From the NCBI GenBank assembly GCA_902777205.1, contig CACYSU010000012.1, positions 1 through 64,000 of the forward strand: a DNA stretch of 64,000 nt, read 5' to 3'. Source of the DNA: an uncultured Rhodospirillales bacterium. Its GTDB lineage: Bacteria > Pseudomonadota > Alphaproteobacteria > CAAGCB01 > CAG-977. Below the pieces are notes generated by a model that saw nothing but the letters and a program-made list of their open reading frames with translations, did no database searches and had not been told where the DNA came from. The first letter of the stretch is position 1, and each line of letters starts with the position of its first letter. Shown here one piece after another: positions 18,044 through 27,584 of this stretch. A program made the translations under genes and the position numbers.

Positions 18044-18670
18044 ATGTTTTTTGATGCGCTGTTGAACGCTTTTTTCCCGCCGGTATGTCCCGTTTGCGCC
18101 AAAAGGGTGGCTGTTTCGGGCGCGTTGTGCGCCGATTGCTTTTCACGGATGCAATTCCTGTCCGGAACGTTCGCGGAGGGCAGGGCGGCCGCGGTCGTGT
18201 ATGACGATGTCAGCAAAAAGCTGATCCTCGGCCTGAAATACGGGGACAGGACGGAGCTGGCCGGATTGATGGCGCGGCTGATGGTCAACGCGTCCGGCGG
18301 CGTTTTGGACGGGGCGGATGTGCTGACCGGCGTGCCGGTGCATTGGAAACGTCTGCTGGTCAGAAAGTACAATCAGGCGGATTTGCTGGCTTTTGCGGTG
18401 ACGCGGCTGTGCGGCGTGCCGACCGATCCGATGCTGATCAGGCGGGTCAAATCGACGCCGAAACAGGGGACGCGCCGCGACCGTTTTGAAAACGTCAGGG
18501 ACGCTTTCGCCGCCGATCCCGAACATCCGGTGAAAGGCAAGGTCGTCGTTTTGATCGACGATGTCGTCACGACGGGCGCGACCGCCGAATCCTGCGGCCG
18601 CGTTCTGATCAAAGCCGGCGCGAAAGAGGTGCGGCTGCTGACGTTCGCCAAAGCCGTCGAAAAAGCCTAG
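18044..18670 (+). CDS. comF: ComF-family phosphoribosyltransferase-like protein
   Basis: Predicted 208-residue protein, normal length. An N-terminal zinc-ribbon-like part has CPVC and CADC pairs; the C-terminal part is a type I phosphoribosyltransferase fold with the PRPP loop VVLIDDVVTTGAT. The family also shows VPVHWKRLLVRKYNQADLLA and KQGTRRDRFENV. ComF helps single-stranded DNA handling during natural transformation; presence alone does not prove competence. The stop overlaps the convergent cupin stop by 4 bases. Confidence 0.9.
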   Translation: MFFDALLNAFFPPVCPVCAKRVAVSGALCADCFSRMQFLSGTFAEGRAAAVVYDDVSKKLILGLKYGDRTELAGLMARLMVNASGGVLDGADVLTGVPVHWKRLLVRKYNQADLLAFAVTRLCGVPTDPMLIRRVKSTPKQGTRRDRFENVRDAFAADPEHPVKGKVVVLIDDVVTTGATAESCGRVLIKAGAKEVRLLTFAKAVEKA

Positions 18671-19029
18671 ACGCGGCCATACACGTCTTCGTAACGGGTG
18701 ATGTCGGCTTCGTCCAGCAGGTCGCCGGTCTGGACTTCGATGAAAACAAGGTTCGTGTCGCCGATGTTTTCAATGCGGTGTTTCGTTTTCGCCGGAATGA
18801 AAATCGCCGTGTTCGCGGGGGCGCGGATGATTTTGTCGCCGTTGGTGACTTCGGCCGTGCCTTCGGTGATGATCCAGTGTTCGTCGCGGTGTTCGTGGCT
18901 TTGCAGCGACAGTTTCTGTTTGGGGGTGACGACGATGCGTTTGACCGTGTGGCGGTCGCCCGTGTCCAAAATTTCCCACGTTCCCCACGGACGGGTGTCC
19001 GACGCGCCTTTTTCGTATTTCACAACCAT
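18667..19029 (-). CDS. Cupin, mannose-6-phosphate isomerase type II-like
   Basis: Predicted 120-residue single-domain cupin starting at MVVKYEKG (18..: ATG ending at 19029, GGAAA upstream). It matches the C-terminal isomerase domain of bifunctional ManC/AlgA proteins: RPWGTWEILD, HTVKRIVVTPKQKLSLQSH, HRDEHWIITEGTAEV and FIPAKTKHRIEN. The histidines and glutamate of the metal site are visible. It likely interconverts mannose 6-phosphate and fructose 6-phosphate, feeding GDP-mannose synthesis, though small cupins of this type are often untested. No guanylyltransferase gene is adjacent. Confidence 0.8.
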   Translation of the reverse strand: MVVKYEKGASDTRPWGTWEILDTGDRHTVKRIVVTPKQKLSLQSHEHRDEHWIITEGTAEVTNGDKIIRAPANTAIFIPAKTKHRIENIGDTNLVFIEVQTGDLLDEADITRYEDVYGRV

Positions 19030-19108
19030 GATCGTTTCCTTTGCAAAAGAATTTTCATCCTTATTACCCCGTTTTGCAAAAAAATGCACCTTATTTTCAC
19101 GCATCCGC

Positions 19109-19137
19109 TTGCTTTGTCATATATATTAAGGTATGAA
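19109..19137 (+). promoter_or_regulatory. Candidate sigma-70 promoter of lysC
   Basis: TTGCTT (19109-19114) and TATGAA (19132-19137) with a 17-base spacer lie about 41 bases upstream of the lysC ATG. The match is moderate and no transcript start is known. Confidence 0.4.
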
Positions 19138-19178
19138 TACACGGTTTGAAAACAACATAACGGATATGGATCAATTCT

Positions 19179-20408
19179 ATGGGACTTGTTGTTCAAAAGT
19201 TCGGCGGAACGTCCGTCGGCGATACGGATCGTATCAAAAACGTCGCTCAAAAGGTCAAAAGTGAAATCGACGCGGGCAATCGGGTCGTCGTCGTCGTTTC
19301 GGCCATGGCGGGCGTGACGAACCAGCTGGTGCGGTATTGTCAGGAAATTTCGCCCGATTACAGCCCGCAGGAATACGATGTCGTCGTGTCCACCGGCGAA
19401 CAGGTGACGATCGGGCTGTTGGCCATGGCGCTGCAGGCGATCGGCGTGCCCGCCCGTTCGTGGACGGGGTGGCAGGTGCCCGTTTTGACCGACAGCGCGG
19501 CGTCCAAGGCGCGCATCAACAAAATTGATGTCGAGGGGCTGAACGAATGTCTGGCGCAGGGGATGGTTCCCGTCGTCGCCGGTTTTCAGGGCATTGACGG
19601 CGACGGTCGCATCACGACGTTGGGGCGCGGCGGGTCGGATACGTCGGCGGTGGCTTTGGCCGCCGTTTTGCACGCCGACCGGTGCGACATTTACACCGAC
19701 GTGGACGGCGTTTACACGACCGATCCGCACTTTGTGAAAAACGCCAGAAAGCTGGATCGCGTGACGTATGAGGAAATGCTGGAAATGGCGTCTTTGGGCG
19801 CGAAAGTCCTGCAGACGCGTTCCGTCGAACTGGCGATGAAATACCGCGTCAATCTGCGCGTGGTTTCCAGTTTTGAAAAAAATCCGGTCGGTACGACCAT
19901 TTGCGACGAGGGGGATATCGTGGAAAAGGAAATTATCAGCGGCATTACGTGCAGCCGCGACGAAGCGAAGATCACATTGGTCGGCGTTCAGGACAAACCG
20001 GGCGTTTCCGCCGCCGTTTTCAACGCCATGGCCGAAGCCAACATCTGCATCGACATGATCGTGCAGAGCGATTCGCCGGACGGAACGCACACGGATATGA
20101 CGTTCACGCTGCCGGAATCCGATTTGAACAGGGCTTTGACCGTTTTGGAAAAGAACAAGGCCGACATCGGATACCGCAACGTCATTTCGGATTCCGACTG
20201 CGCCAAAATTTCGCTGATCGGCGTCGGAATGCGCACGCACACGGGCATCGCCCAGAAAATGTTCGAGGCTTTGTCCGCCAAAGGCATCAACGTGCAGACG
20301 ATTTCCACGTCCGAAATCAAAATCAGCGTGCTGATCGCCGCGGAATACGCCGAACTGGCCGTCCGCGCCCTGCACAACGCGTTCCATCTGGAAAATAAGG
20401 AAAAGTGA
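19179..20408 (+). CDS. lysC: Aspartate kinase
   Basis: Predicted 409-residue aspartokinase, the size of the single-function alphaproteobacterial enzyme. The kinase domain begins LVVQKFGGTSVGD and contains TLGRGGSDTSAVALA and DVDGVYTTDP; two ACT domains (about residues 265-405) give amino-acid feedback, with ITLVGVQDKPGVSAAVF and ISLIGVGMRTHTGIAQKMF. It makes aspartyl phosphate for lysine, threonine, methionine and diaminopimelate. The next gene starts one base after its stop region, suggesting cotranscription. Confidence 0.97.
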   Translation: MGLVVQKFGGTSVGDTDRIKNVAQKVKSEIDAGNRVVVVVSAMAGVTNQLVRYCQEISPDYSPQEYDVVVSTGEQVTIGLLAMALQAIGVPARSWTGWQVPVLTDSAASKARINKIDVEGLNECLAQGMVPVVAGFQGIDGDGRITTLGRGGSDTSAVALAAVLHADRCDIYTDVDGVYTTDPHFVKNARKLDRVTYEEMLEMASLGAKVLQTRSVELAMKYRVNLRVVSSFEKNPVGTTICDEGDIVEKEIISGITCSRDEAKITLVGVQDKPGVSAAVFNAMAEANICIDMIVQSDSPDGTHTDMTFTLPESDLNRALTVLEKNKADIGYRNVISDSDCAKISLIGVGMRTHTGIAQKMFEALSAKGINVQTISTSEIKISVLIAAEYAELAVRALHNAFHLENKEK

Positions 20409-20409
20409 T

Positions 20410-21435
20410 ATGTTGTCGAATGAAGAAGTCTTGGATCTGTTCTGGAAAAAGGGACGCGAGTTTTTAAACACGCGCTACGCCATCATGGGCGGGGCGATGT
20501 CGTGGGTGTCCGAACACAATCTGGTCGCCGCGATATCGAACGCGGGCGGTTTCGGCGTGATCGCGGGCGGCGCGATGCCCGCGGCCGTGTTAAAGGACGA
20601 GATCGCCAAAACGGCCGCTTTGACGAAAAACAGTTTCGGCGTCAACCTGATCACGATGCATCCGCATCTGGACGAATTGATCGACGTTTGCATTGAAATG
20701 AAAATCAGCCACGCCATTCTGGCCGGCGGCATCCCGACCGTTCAGGCGATCAAGCGGCTGAAAGACGCGGGGATCAGGGTGATGTGCTTCGCCCCCGCGC
20801 TGGTGTTGGCGAAAAAAATGGTCAAATCGGGTGCCGACGCCTTGATTTTAGAGGGAACGGAGGCCGGCGGCCATATCGGTCCCGTCGCCACCAACATTCT
20901 GGCGCAAGAGATTTTGCCGCATATGACGGACGTGCCCGTGTTCATCGCGGGCGGCGTCGGTTCGGGCGAAATGATGGCCGCGTTTTTGGGGCTGGGCGCC
21001 GCTGGGTGCCAGCTGGGAACCCGTTTCGTCTGCACGGACGAATGTATCGCGCATCCGAATTTCAAACAGGCGTTCATCAAGGCGAACGCCCGCGACGCCG
21101 TTCCGACGGTGCAGATCGACCCGCGTTTTCCGGTCATTCCGGTGCGCGCGATCGTCAACGAAGGCACAAAACGCTTTATGGAATTCCAGATGGAAACCAT
21201 CCAGAAATACCAGCGGGGCGAATTGGAATTGAAAGCCGCGCAAATGGCGATTGAAAACTTCTGGGGCGGCGCGCTACGCCGCGCGGTCATCGACGGCGAT
21301 GTCGAAAACGGTTCGCTGATGGCGGGGCAGAGCGTCGGTTTGGTCAAGGACATCAAACCCGTTCAGGCCGTCGTTGACGAATTGGTCGCGCAGGCCGCGG
21401 ACGCTTTGCGCAAATTGAACCGCATACCGGCTTGA
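20410..21435 (+). CDS. Nitronate monooxygenase-family flavoprotein
   Basis: Predicted 341-residue TIM-barrel FMN protein. Family marks are PIMGG-like YAIMGGAMSWVSEHNLVAAISNAGGFGVI, FGVNLI, the FMN phosphate loop LILEGTEAGGHIG, and VFIAGGVGSGEMMAAFLGLGAAGCQLGTRF. Relatives include nitronate monooxygenase and FabK enoyl-ACP reductase; the catalytic histidine of nitronate enzymes seems kept in the AGGHIG loop. The substrate cannot be chosen from sequence. It is tightly linked to lysC and precedes the rodZ-like gene. Confidence 0.85.
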   Translation: MLSNEEVLDLFWKKGREFLNTRYAIMGGAMSWVSEHNLVAAISNAGGFGVIAGGAMPAAVLKDEIAKTAALTKNSFGVNLITMHPHLDELIDVCIEMKISHAILAGGIPTVQAIKRLKDAGIRVMCFAPALVLAKKMVKSGADALILEGTEAGGHIGPVATNILAQEILPHMTDVPVFIAGGVGSGEMMAAFLGLGAAGCQLGTRFVCTDECIAHPNFKQAFIKANARDAVPTVQIDPRFPVIPVRAIVNEGTKRFMEFQMETIQKYQRGELELKAAQMAIENFWGGALRRAVIDGDVENGSLMAGQSVGLVKDIKPVQAVVDELVAQAADALRKLNRIPA

Positions 21436-21454
21436 ATCGGAAAGGAAAACGATC

Positions 21455-22450
21455 ATGACGCAGGATGGTAAGGAAGAATCGGCCGCGCAGGCCGCGGCGC
21501 CGGAAACGGCGCAGGAACCGGAAACGGTCGGGACGCTGCTGCGCAAAACCCGCTTGGCCAAAAAACAGGATCTGCGGGATATCGCGTCTTATTTGTGCAT
21601 CCGCTACCAGTTTTTGCAGGCGTTGGAGGAAAACCGGTACAAGGAACTGCCCGGCGAAGCCTACGCCAACGGGTTCGTGCGCAGTTACGCCGCGTATCTG
21701 GGGCTGGACGCCGCGGACATCATTTCCCGTTACAAACGCGAGGTCGCCGGTCTGGACAAAATCGAACGCGGCCGCACCAACGTTGACGACGATGAAAACG
21801 AAAACGCCGCCCCCGCGCCCAAAGTGCTGCTGGCGTCGCTGGCGGCTTTGCTGGTCGTATATGGGATGTGGCAGGCTTTTTCCGGTGAAAAGGAAATCGC
21901 CCCCGTCGAACCCGAACGCATCGAATCCGTGACGGTGGTCGAGGATTCCTATCCCCTGCCGCCGGAAACGCCCGCGGCGGCCGGATCGGAAACGGTTGCC
22001 GAACCTGAAAAAACGGCGGCCGAAACCGTCGTGCCGCCCGTGCCTCCGGTCAAGCCGGAATACGCCGAACCGGCGGAAAACAACGCCGCCGTTCCCGCGC
22101 GGGCGGAGGAAAAAAAGCCCGAGGAAATTCCCGCTATCCGCGTTTACGGCCAGAAAAACTACAAATCCCGCTTGGTTTTGATCGCCAAGGAACCGGTTTG
22201 GGTCGAAGTGACGCGCGGTGAAAACGTTCTGTTTTCGCGGTTGATGAACGCGGGCGACCGTTATCAGGTTTCGTCGAACAAACCCGAAGAGCTGTTTTTG
22301 AAAACCGGCAACGCCGGCGGATTGGAAGTGTGGTGCGACGGCCGGTTGGCGAAAGCTTTGGGCCCCCGCGGCGCGCTGCGTTCCGGCGTGGCTCTGATCC
22401 CCGAAAACTTTGCCGTTCAGGCGGACGAAAACGCCGCCGATTTTGAATAA
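21455..22450 (+). CDS. RodZ-like helix-turn-helix membrane protein
   Basis: Predicted 331-residue bitopic protein. Residues about 28-95 are a HTH_25-type helix-turn-helix (LRKTRLAKKQDLRDIASYL, FLQALEENRYKELPGEAYANGFVRSYA); a transmembrane helix is near 126-146; a Pro/Glu-rich stretch follows; residues 225-325 form a DUF4115-like domain (LIAKEPVWVEVTRGENVLFSRLMNAG). RodZ anchors MreB filaments during rod growth. The gene lies directly before ispG, an order common in alphaproteobacteria. Confidence 0.85.
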   Translation: MTQDGKEESAAQAAAPETAQEPETVGTLLRKTRLAKKQDLRDIASYLCIRYQFLQALEENRYKELPGEAYANGFVRSYAAYLGLDAADIISRYKREVAGLDKIERGRTNVDDDENENAAPAPKVLLASLAALLVVYGMWQAFSGEKEIAPVEPERIESVTVVEDSYPLPPETPAAAGSETVAEPEKTAAETVVPPVPPVKPEYAEPAENNAAVPARAEEKKPEEIPAIRVYGQKNYKSRLVLIAKEPVWVEVTRGENVLFSRLMNAGDRYQVSSNKPEELFLKTGNAGGLEVWCDGRLAKALGPRGALRSGVALIPENFAVQADENAADFE

Positions 22451-22460
22451 CAGGTGAGAT

Positions 22461-23552
22461 ATGAAAGCTGCTGAAATCAAACGCCGTCCTTCCAGACGGA
22501 TTTACGTCGGTTCCGTTCCCGTCGGGGACGGCGCGCCGATATCCGTTCAATCCATGACGAACACGCCGACGGCGGATGTCGCCGCGACGGTCGCGCAGAT
22601 CCGTTCGCTGGAATCGGTCGGCGCGGACATCGTGCGCGTTTCCTGTCCCGACGAGGAATCCACCAAGGCTTTGCGCGAAATCGTCAAACAGGTCAAAGTG
22701 CCGATCGTTTCCGACATCCACTTTCATTACAAACGTGCGATCGAATCCGCCGAAGCCGGCGCGGCGTGCCTGCGCATCAACCCCGGCAACATCGGTTCGG
22801 CCGAACGCGTGCGCGACGTGGTCAAGGCGGCGAAAGACTATAACTGTTCCATGCGCATCGGCGTCAACGGCGGGTCGCTGGACAAGCATCTGTTGGAAAA
22901 ATACGGCGAACCGTGCGCGGACGCGATGGTCGAAAGCGCGTTGGAACACGCCAAGATTTTGGAAGACAACGACTTTTTCAATTTCAAGATTTCCGTGAAA
23001 TCGTCCGATACGCTGATGATGATGGACGCTTATCGCAAATTGGCGGCGAAATGCGACTATCCGTTGCATCTGGGCGTGACCGAAGCCGGCGGATTGCGCG
23101 CGGGAACGGTCAAATCCGCGTTGGGAATCGGCACGCTGCTGATGGAGGGAATCGGCGACACGCTGCGCGTTTCCCTGACCGCCGACGTGACCGAGGAAAT
23201 CAAGGTCGGGTTTGAAATTCTGCGTACTTTGGGGTTGCGCTATCACGGTGTTCGCATCGTGTCGTGTCCGACGTGCGCGCGCCGCGGCATTGACGTTGAA
23301 AAAGTCGTCAAAGCTTTGGAAGTCAGATTGGAACACATTTCCGAACCGCTAAAAGTCGCCGTCATGGGATGCGTCGTGAACGGCCCCGGCGAAGCGCGCG
23401 AAGCCGATGTCGGCGTTTGCGGCGGCGGCAACGGAAAGGCTTTGCTGTTCGTCGCGGGACAGCAGAAAGAACCGATCGACGCGAACAACGCCGTTGACGT
23501 GATCGCGGATCTGGTCGAAAAAATCGCGGCTCAAAGAGCGGAGAAAAAGTGA
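22461..23552 (+). CDS. ispG: 4-hydroxy-3-methylbut-2-enyl diphosphate synthase
   Basis: Predicted 363-residue iron-sulfur enzyme of the MEP isoprenoid pathway, converting MEcPP to HMBPP. The start is [20 protein letters not shown] and [10 protein letters not shown]; the [4Fe-4S] cysteines lie in SCPTCARRG and in [10 protein letters not shown], which also holds the family glutamate. It follows the rodZ-like gene by 10 bases and overlaps hisS by one base. With dxs and ispA at 36-39 kb, three isoprenoid genes are in this window. Confidence 0.97.
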   Translation: MKAAEIKRRPSRRIYVGSVPVGDGAPISVQSMTNTPTADVAATVAQIRSLESVGADIVRVSCPDEESTKALREIVKQVKVPIVSDIHFHYKRAIESAEAGAACLRINPGNIGSAERVRDVVKAAKDYNCSMRIGVNGGSLDKHLLEKYGEPCADAMVESALEHAKILEDNDFFNFKISVKSSDTLMMMDAYRKLAAKCDYPLHLGVTEAGGLRAGTVKSALGIGTLLMEGIGDTLRVSLTADVTEEIKVGFEILRTLGLRYHGVRIVSCPTCARRGIDVEKVVKALEVRLEHISEPLKVAVMGCVVNGPGEAREADVGVCGGGNGKALLFVAGQQKEPIDANNAVDVIADLVEKIAAQRAEKK

Positions 23553-24817
23553 TGAAAATTCAGCCCGCGCGCGGCACGCGCGACATTTACGGCAAGGATT
23601 TGTCCGCGTTCATGTTCGTGCAGAACACGGCGCGCGACTTTGCCAAACGCTACGGTTTCGGGGAAATCCAAACGCCTGTTTTTGAATCGACCGAGGTGTT
23701 CGCCCGCGGGGTCGGCGAAACGTCCGACATCGTGTCAAAGGAAATGTACACCTTCACCGACAGGGGCGGCGAAAGCTTCACCCTGCGGCCGGAGGGGACG
23801 GCCGGCGTCGTCCGCGCGTTCATTTCCGAAGGCATGGAGCAGAACCAGCCGGTCAAGCTGATGTACGCGGGGCCGATGTTCCGTTACGAACGCCCGCAAA
23901 AGGGGCGGTACCGCCAGCTGCATCAGGTCGGCGTCGAAGTGTTGGGCGCGTCCGCGCCGCAAACGGATGTCGAGGTGCTGTGTCTGGCGTGGGACTTTTT
24001 GTCCGCTTTGGGGCTGAAACCTTATATCCGGTTGGAACTGAACACGCTGGGTGACGTTGAAAGCCGCGCGGCCTATCGCGACGCTTTGGTCGCCTATTTT
24101 GAACAGTACAAGGACCGGTTGAGCGAAGACAGCCGCGTGCGTTTGGCGAAAAACCCGCTGCGTATTCTGGATTCCAAGGACGAGGGCGACAAGAAAATCG
24201 TCGAAAACGCCCCCGCAATGACCGATTACCTGAACGACGAATCCCGTCAATTCTTTGACGCCGTGAAAAACGGGCTGACGGAAATGGGAATTCCGTTCAC
24301 GGTCAATCCGCGGTTGGTGCGCGGGCTGGATTATTACCGTCACACCGTGTTTGAATTCATTACGGATTCTTTGGGCGCGCAGGGAACGGTTCTGGCCGGC
24401 GGCCGTTACGACGGGCTGGTCGAAGAGCTGGGCGGTCCCAAAACGGCGGGCATCGGTTTCGGCGCGGGCATCGACCGTTTGGCGCTGCTGCTGCAGGAAG
24501 TCGGCAAACAGCCCGAGGAACCCCGCCCGATCGCGGTCGTTCCCGTCGGCGACGACATGACTTTGCCGGTGATGAAAATCGCGCATGATTTACGTCAGGC
24601 GGGATTTGTCGTCGATATGGCCTATTCCGGCAATATGGGCAAGCGGATGAAAAAAGCCAACAAGATCAACGCTTGCGCCGCCGTGATTCTGGGGTCGGAC
24701 GAATACGCCAAGGGCGTTGCCGCCGTGCGCGATCTGGACACGGGGGATCAAAGCGAGGTGGAAATCGCCGGTTTGCCGGATTTCATGCAAAAATACCGCG
24801 CCGCGCAGGGAATGTGA
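23552..24817 (+). CDS. hisS: Histidine-tRNA ligase
   Basis: Predicted 421-residue class II synthetase. The ATG at 23552 overlaps the ispG stop (TGATG); a GTG one codon earlier is also possible. Motifs include QPARGTRDIYG, motif 2 FRYERPQKGRYRQLHQ, the histidine A loop LVRGLDYYRHTVFE and motif 3 GIGFGAGIDRLALLL. The C-terminal anticodon-binding domain is present. It is part of the ispG-hisS-prfA-prmC run. Confidence 0.97.
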   Translation: MKIQPARGTRDIYGKDLSAFMFVQNTARDFAKRYGFGEIQTPVFESTEVFARGVGETSDIVSKEMYTFTDRGGESFTLRPEGTAGVVRAFISEGMEQNQPVKLMYAGPMFRYERPQKGRYRQLHQVGVEVLGASAPQTDVEVLCLAWDFLSALGLKPYIRLELNTLGDVESRAAYRDALVAYFEQYKDRLSEDSRVRLAKNPLRILDSKDEGDKKIVENAPAMTDYLNDESRQFFDAVKNGLTEMGIPFTVNPRLVRGLDYYRHTVFEFITDSLGAQGTVLAGGRYDGLVEELGGPKTAGIGFGAGIDRLALLLQEVGKQPEEPRPIAVVPVGDDMTLPVMKIAHDLRQAGFVVDMAYSGNMGKRMKKANKINACAAVILGSDEYAKGVAAVRDLDTGDQSEVEIAGLPDFMQKYRAAQGM

Positions 24818-24820
24818 CGC

Positions 24821-25897
24821 ATGAGTTTCGAGGAAAAACTGGATGTCGTTCTGGCGCGCAACGACGAACTGGAATCCCTGTTGGGGGCGGGGACGGGTGT
24901 TGACGGCGAAACGTTTGTCAAGCTTTCCAAGGAATTGGCGGGGTTGAAAGACATCGTCGCCGCGATTCAGGATTATAAGAAAGTTTTGGCGGACATGGAC
25001 GGCGCGCAGGCGCTGCTGGACGATCCGGAAACGGACGACGAAATGCGGTCGATGGCGCACGATGAAATCTACGCCGCCAAGGAAAAGCTACCCGAATTGG
25101 AAAAGCGGCTGAAGATTCTGCTTTTGCCCAAAAACGCCGCGGACGAGAAAAACGCGATTTTGGAAGTCCGCGCCGGAACGGGCGGAGAGGAAGCCGCCCT
25201 GTTCGCCGCCGAACTGTTCCGGATGTACGAACACTACGCCGCGGCGCAGGGGTGGAAATTTGAAACGCTGGCCGTCAACGACACGGGCATCGGCGGATAC
25301 AAGGAAGCGTCCGCCAGCATCACGGGCAAAAACGTGTTTGAACGCCTGAAATTTGAATCGGGCGTGCACCGCGTCCAACGCGTGCCGGAAACGGAATCGG
25401 CGGGGCGCGTCCACACGTCCGCCGCGACGGTCGCCGTTCTGCCCGAAGCCGAGGAAGTCGATCTGAAAATCGACGAAAAAGATTTGAAAATCGACGTTTA
25501 CCGCGCGTCCGGCGCGGGCGGCCAGCACGTCAACAAAACGGAATCCGCCGTGCGCATCACGCACATTCCGACGGGTTTCGTCGTCGCGTGTCAGGACGAG
25601 CGGTCGCAATTTAAAAACAGGGACCGCGCCATGCGCATCCTGCGTTCCCGCTTGTACGATATGCAGCAGGAACAGCTGAACAGGGAACGCGCCGTCGATC
25701 GCAAAAACCAAGTCGGGTCGGGCGACCGTTCGGAACGCATCCGCACCTACAATTTTCCGCAGGGGCGCGTGACCGACCACCGCATCAACCTGACTTTATA
25801 TAAAATCGACGAAGTGATGAACGGCACCGCGCTGGACGAGATTATCGAAGCGCTGATCACCGAAGACCAGCTGTCCCGTTTGTCGGAACTGGATTGA
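24821..25897 (+). CDS. prfA: Peptide chain release factor 1
   Basis: Predicted 358-residue RF1, normal length. The GGQ catalytic motif is at residues 233-235 ([18 protein letters not shown]). The stop-codon reading tripeptide, PxT in RF1, is PET here (VQRVPETES), where Escherichia coli has PAT. The N-terminal helical domain is complete. prmC, which methylates the GGQ glutamine, follows by 5 bases, the usual arrangement. Confidence 0.97.
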   Translation: MSFEEKLDVVLARNDELESLLGAGTGVDGETFVKLSKELAGLKDIVAAIQDYKKVLADMDGAQALLDDPETDDEMRSMAHDEIYAAKEKLPELEKRLKILLLPKNAADEKNAILEVRAGTGGEEAALFAAELFRMYEHYAAAQGWKFETLAVNDTGIGGYKEASASITGKNVFERLKFESGVHRVQRVPETESAGRVHTSAATVAVLPEAEEVDLKIDEKDLKIDVYRASGAGGQHVNKTESAVRITHIPTGFVVACQDERSQFKNRDRAMRILRSRLYDMQQEQLNRERAVDRKNQVGSGDRSERIRTYNFPQGRVTDHRINLTLYKIDEVMNGTALDEIIEALITEDQLSRLSELD

Positions 25898-25902
25898 CCG
25901 CG

Positions 25903-26763
25903 ATGACGGCGAAGGAAATCCTGTCCGCTTTGACCGAACGGTTCGGGCGGGCGGGGATCGAGGAACCGGCGGCGGACGCGCGCGCTTTGGTCGCTTTCGC
26001 GATCGGGGTGACGCCCGTTTTTCTGCGTGTTCATCCCGATTTCGCGGTCGAACCTGACGTTTTAAGTAAAATCGAAACGTTCGCTGCCCGCCGCGTCAAA
26101 CGCGAGCCGGTGTCGAAAATCATTGAAACGCGCGGGTTTTGGCGGCTGGATTTCAAAGTGACCAAAGACGTTCTCGACCCCCGTCCGGATTCCGAAACTT
26201 TGATCGAAGAGGCGTTGAAACTGTTTCCCGACAAAACGGCGGCGCTGCGGATCTTGGATCTGGGGACGGGTTCGGGGTGTTTGGCGCAGGCTTTGCTGTG
26301 CGAATATGTGAATGCGCGCGCCGTCGGGTTTGACGCGTCGGACGCCGCGCTGAAAATCGCCGCGGAAAACGCCGCGACAAACGGAATGGCCGGCCGGTTT
26401 GAAACCAAATCGGGCGGCTGGGACGTTTCCGGTTGGTTCGAGGGATTGGGACAATTCGATCTGGTGATTTCCAATCCGCCCTATATCGCCGAAAGCGAAC
26501 GCGCCGGTCTGGCGCCCGAAGTCGTGAATTTCGATCCGGAACGGGCGTTGTTCGCGGGCGCGGACGGGTTGGACGCGTACCGGAAAATCGCTCCCGCTTT
26601 GCCTTTTTTATTAAAGGACGGCGGCGTGTTCATCGCCGAATTCGGCAAAGGCCAGCATGACGCCGTGCGGGAAATCGTCGTGTCCGCGGGGTTGGATTTC
26701 AACGCGTTCGGCGTCGATTTGGGCGGCGTCGTGCGGTGTCTGTCCGCTTTTTGGCGAAAATAG
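25903..26763 (+). CDS. prmC: Release factor glutamine methyltransferase
   Basis: Predicted 286-residue SAM-dependent enzyme starting at MTAKEILSAL; a TTG three codons earlier overlapping prfA is less likely. It has the AdoMet loop LDLGTGSGCLAQAL and the catalytic NPPY in LVISNPPYIAESE, with a DPRPDSETLIEEAL segment typical of PrmC. It methylates the GGQ glutamine of RF1/RF2. The position after prfA supports the name. Confidence 0.95.
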   Translation: MTAKEILSALTERFGRAGIEEPAADARALVAFAIGVTPVFLRVHPDFAVEPDVLSKIETFAARRVKREPVSKIIETRGFWRLDFKVTKDVLDPRPDSETLIEEALKLFPDKTAALRILDLGTGSGCLAQALLCEYVNARAVGFDASDAALKIAAENAATNGMAGRFETKSGGWDVSGWFEGLGQFDLVISNPPYIAESERAGLAPEVVNFDPERALFAGADGLDAYRKIAPALPFLLKDGGVFIAEFGKGQHDAVREIVVSAGLDFNAFGVDLGGVVRCLSAFWRK

Positions 26764-26892
26764 GTTCGCGCGCGCAAAAATGTGTTGAAAAAAGGGCGCG
26801 TCCCATATAATTTACAACCGCTGAAGAGATTCCCGCCGGAAAAACGGCGGTTTGATTTTTTTGATTTCAACAACTTCTGAAGAGTATTTTCC

Positions 26893-27489
26893 ATGGGCAT
26901 GAATCCTCGGGGACGTTCGCGCGGACGCAACCATAACAATTTTAACAACAACCGCCGCTTTAACAACCAGCCGAACCGCAACACGGTTTACGACAGCATC
27001 GGTCCCGCCGGACGGCTGCGCGGAACGGCGTTCCAGCTGATGGAAAAATACCTGTCCGCCGCCAAGGAATTGATGTCTTCGGATCGGGTTTTGGCCGAAA
27101 ACTGTTTGCAGCACGCCGATCATTACAGCCGGTTGAACGCGATGGCGATCGCCGCCGAAGGGGCGCGCTTCGCCCAGCAGCAGCCGGTCGTCGAAATCGA
27201 CGACGCGCCGGACGCCGCTTTTGAACCGGCCGAGGTTGAAGCTCAGCCCGCCGTCGAAACGCCCGAACCCGTCGCGGTGTCTTTCGCGCCCGCTGCTGAA
27301 AAGCCCGTCGAACCGGCCGCCGTCGATCTGTCCGTCCCCGTTGCGGCGATGGCGCAAAATGAAATCAAACGCCGCGGCCGTCCGCCGATGAAACGTCCCG
27401 CTGCCGAACCGGCCGCCGACGCCGTTCCCGTCCAGCCCAAACGCCGCGGCCGCCCGCCGATGAAAAAAACGGTTGACGCGCAGGCGTAA
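26893..27489 (+). CDS. DUF4167-domain protein with AT-hook-like tail
   Basis: Predicted 198-residue protein. The N-terminus is Arg/Asn-rich ([10 protein letters not shown]), followed by a DUF4167 domain (about 33-90: [34 protein letters not shown]). The middle is acidic and Pro/Ala-rich. The tail carries two RRGRPPMK repeats, which look like AT-hook minor-groove binding motifs. The place between prmC and clpB is conserved in alphaproteobacteria. Its function is unknown; nucleic-acid binding is inferred from composition. 129 bases separate it from prmC. Confidence 0.87.
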   Translation: MGMNPRGRSRGRNHNNFNNNRRFNNQPNRNTVYDSIGPAGRLRGTAFQLMEKYLSAAKELMSSDRVLAENCLQHADHYSRLNAMAIAAEGARFAQQQPVVEIDDAPDAAFEPAEVEAQPAVETPEPVAVSFAPAAEKPVEPAAVDLSVPVAAMAQNEIKRRGRPPMKRPAAEPAADAVPVQPKRRGRPPMKKTVDAQA

Positions 27490-27533
27490 AAAAATATTCC
27501 TCCGCCCTCTTGCGGTTATTGATAACGGACACG

Positions 27534-27566
27534 TCCCGACCTATATCAAAGGTCGGGATTTTGTTT
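27534..27566 (+). terminator. Hairpin with T-rich tail between the DUF4167 gene and clpB
   Basis: TCCCGACC (27534-27541) and GGTCGGGA (27551-27558) pair around a 9-base loop and are followed by TTTTGTTT. This looks like a Rho-independent terminator or attenuator. It ends only 18 bases before the clpB ATG, so it could also mask or shape the clpB leader. Confidence 0.6.
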
Positions 27567-27584
27567 AAGGAGGCGCAATCGACA

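Noticed and set aside
19020-20471. 483-residue minus-strand open frame opposite lysC
   Set aside because: Shadow of a well-supported aspartokinase gene; no recognisable domain.
27511-27545. sigma-32 promoter for clpB
   Set aside because: CTTGCGG and CCCGACCTAT resemble the boxes but are about 20 bases apart, too far, and the second lies inside the hairpin.
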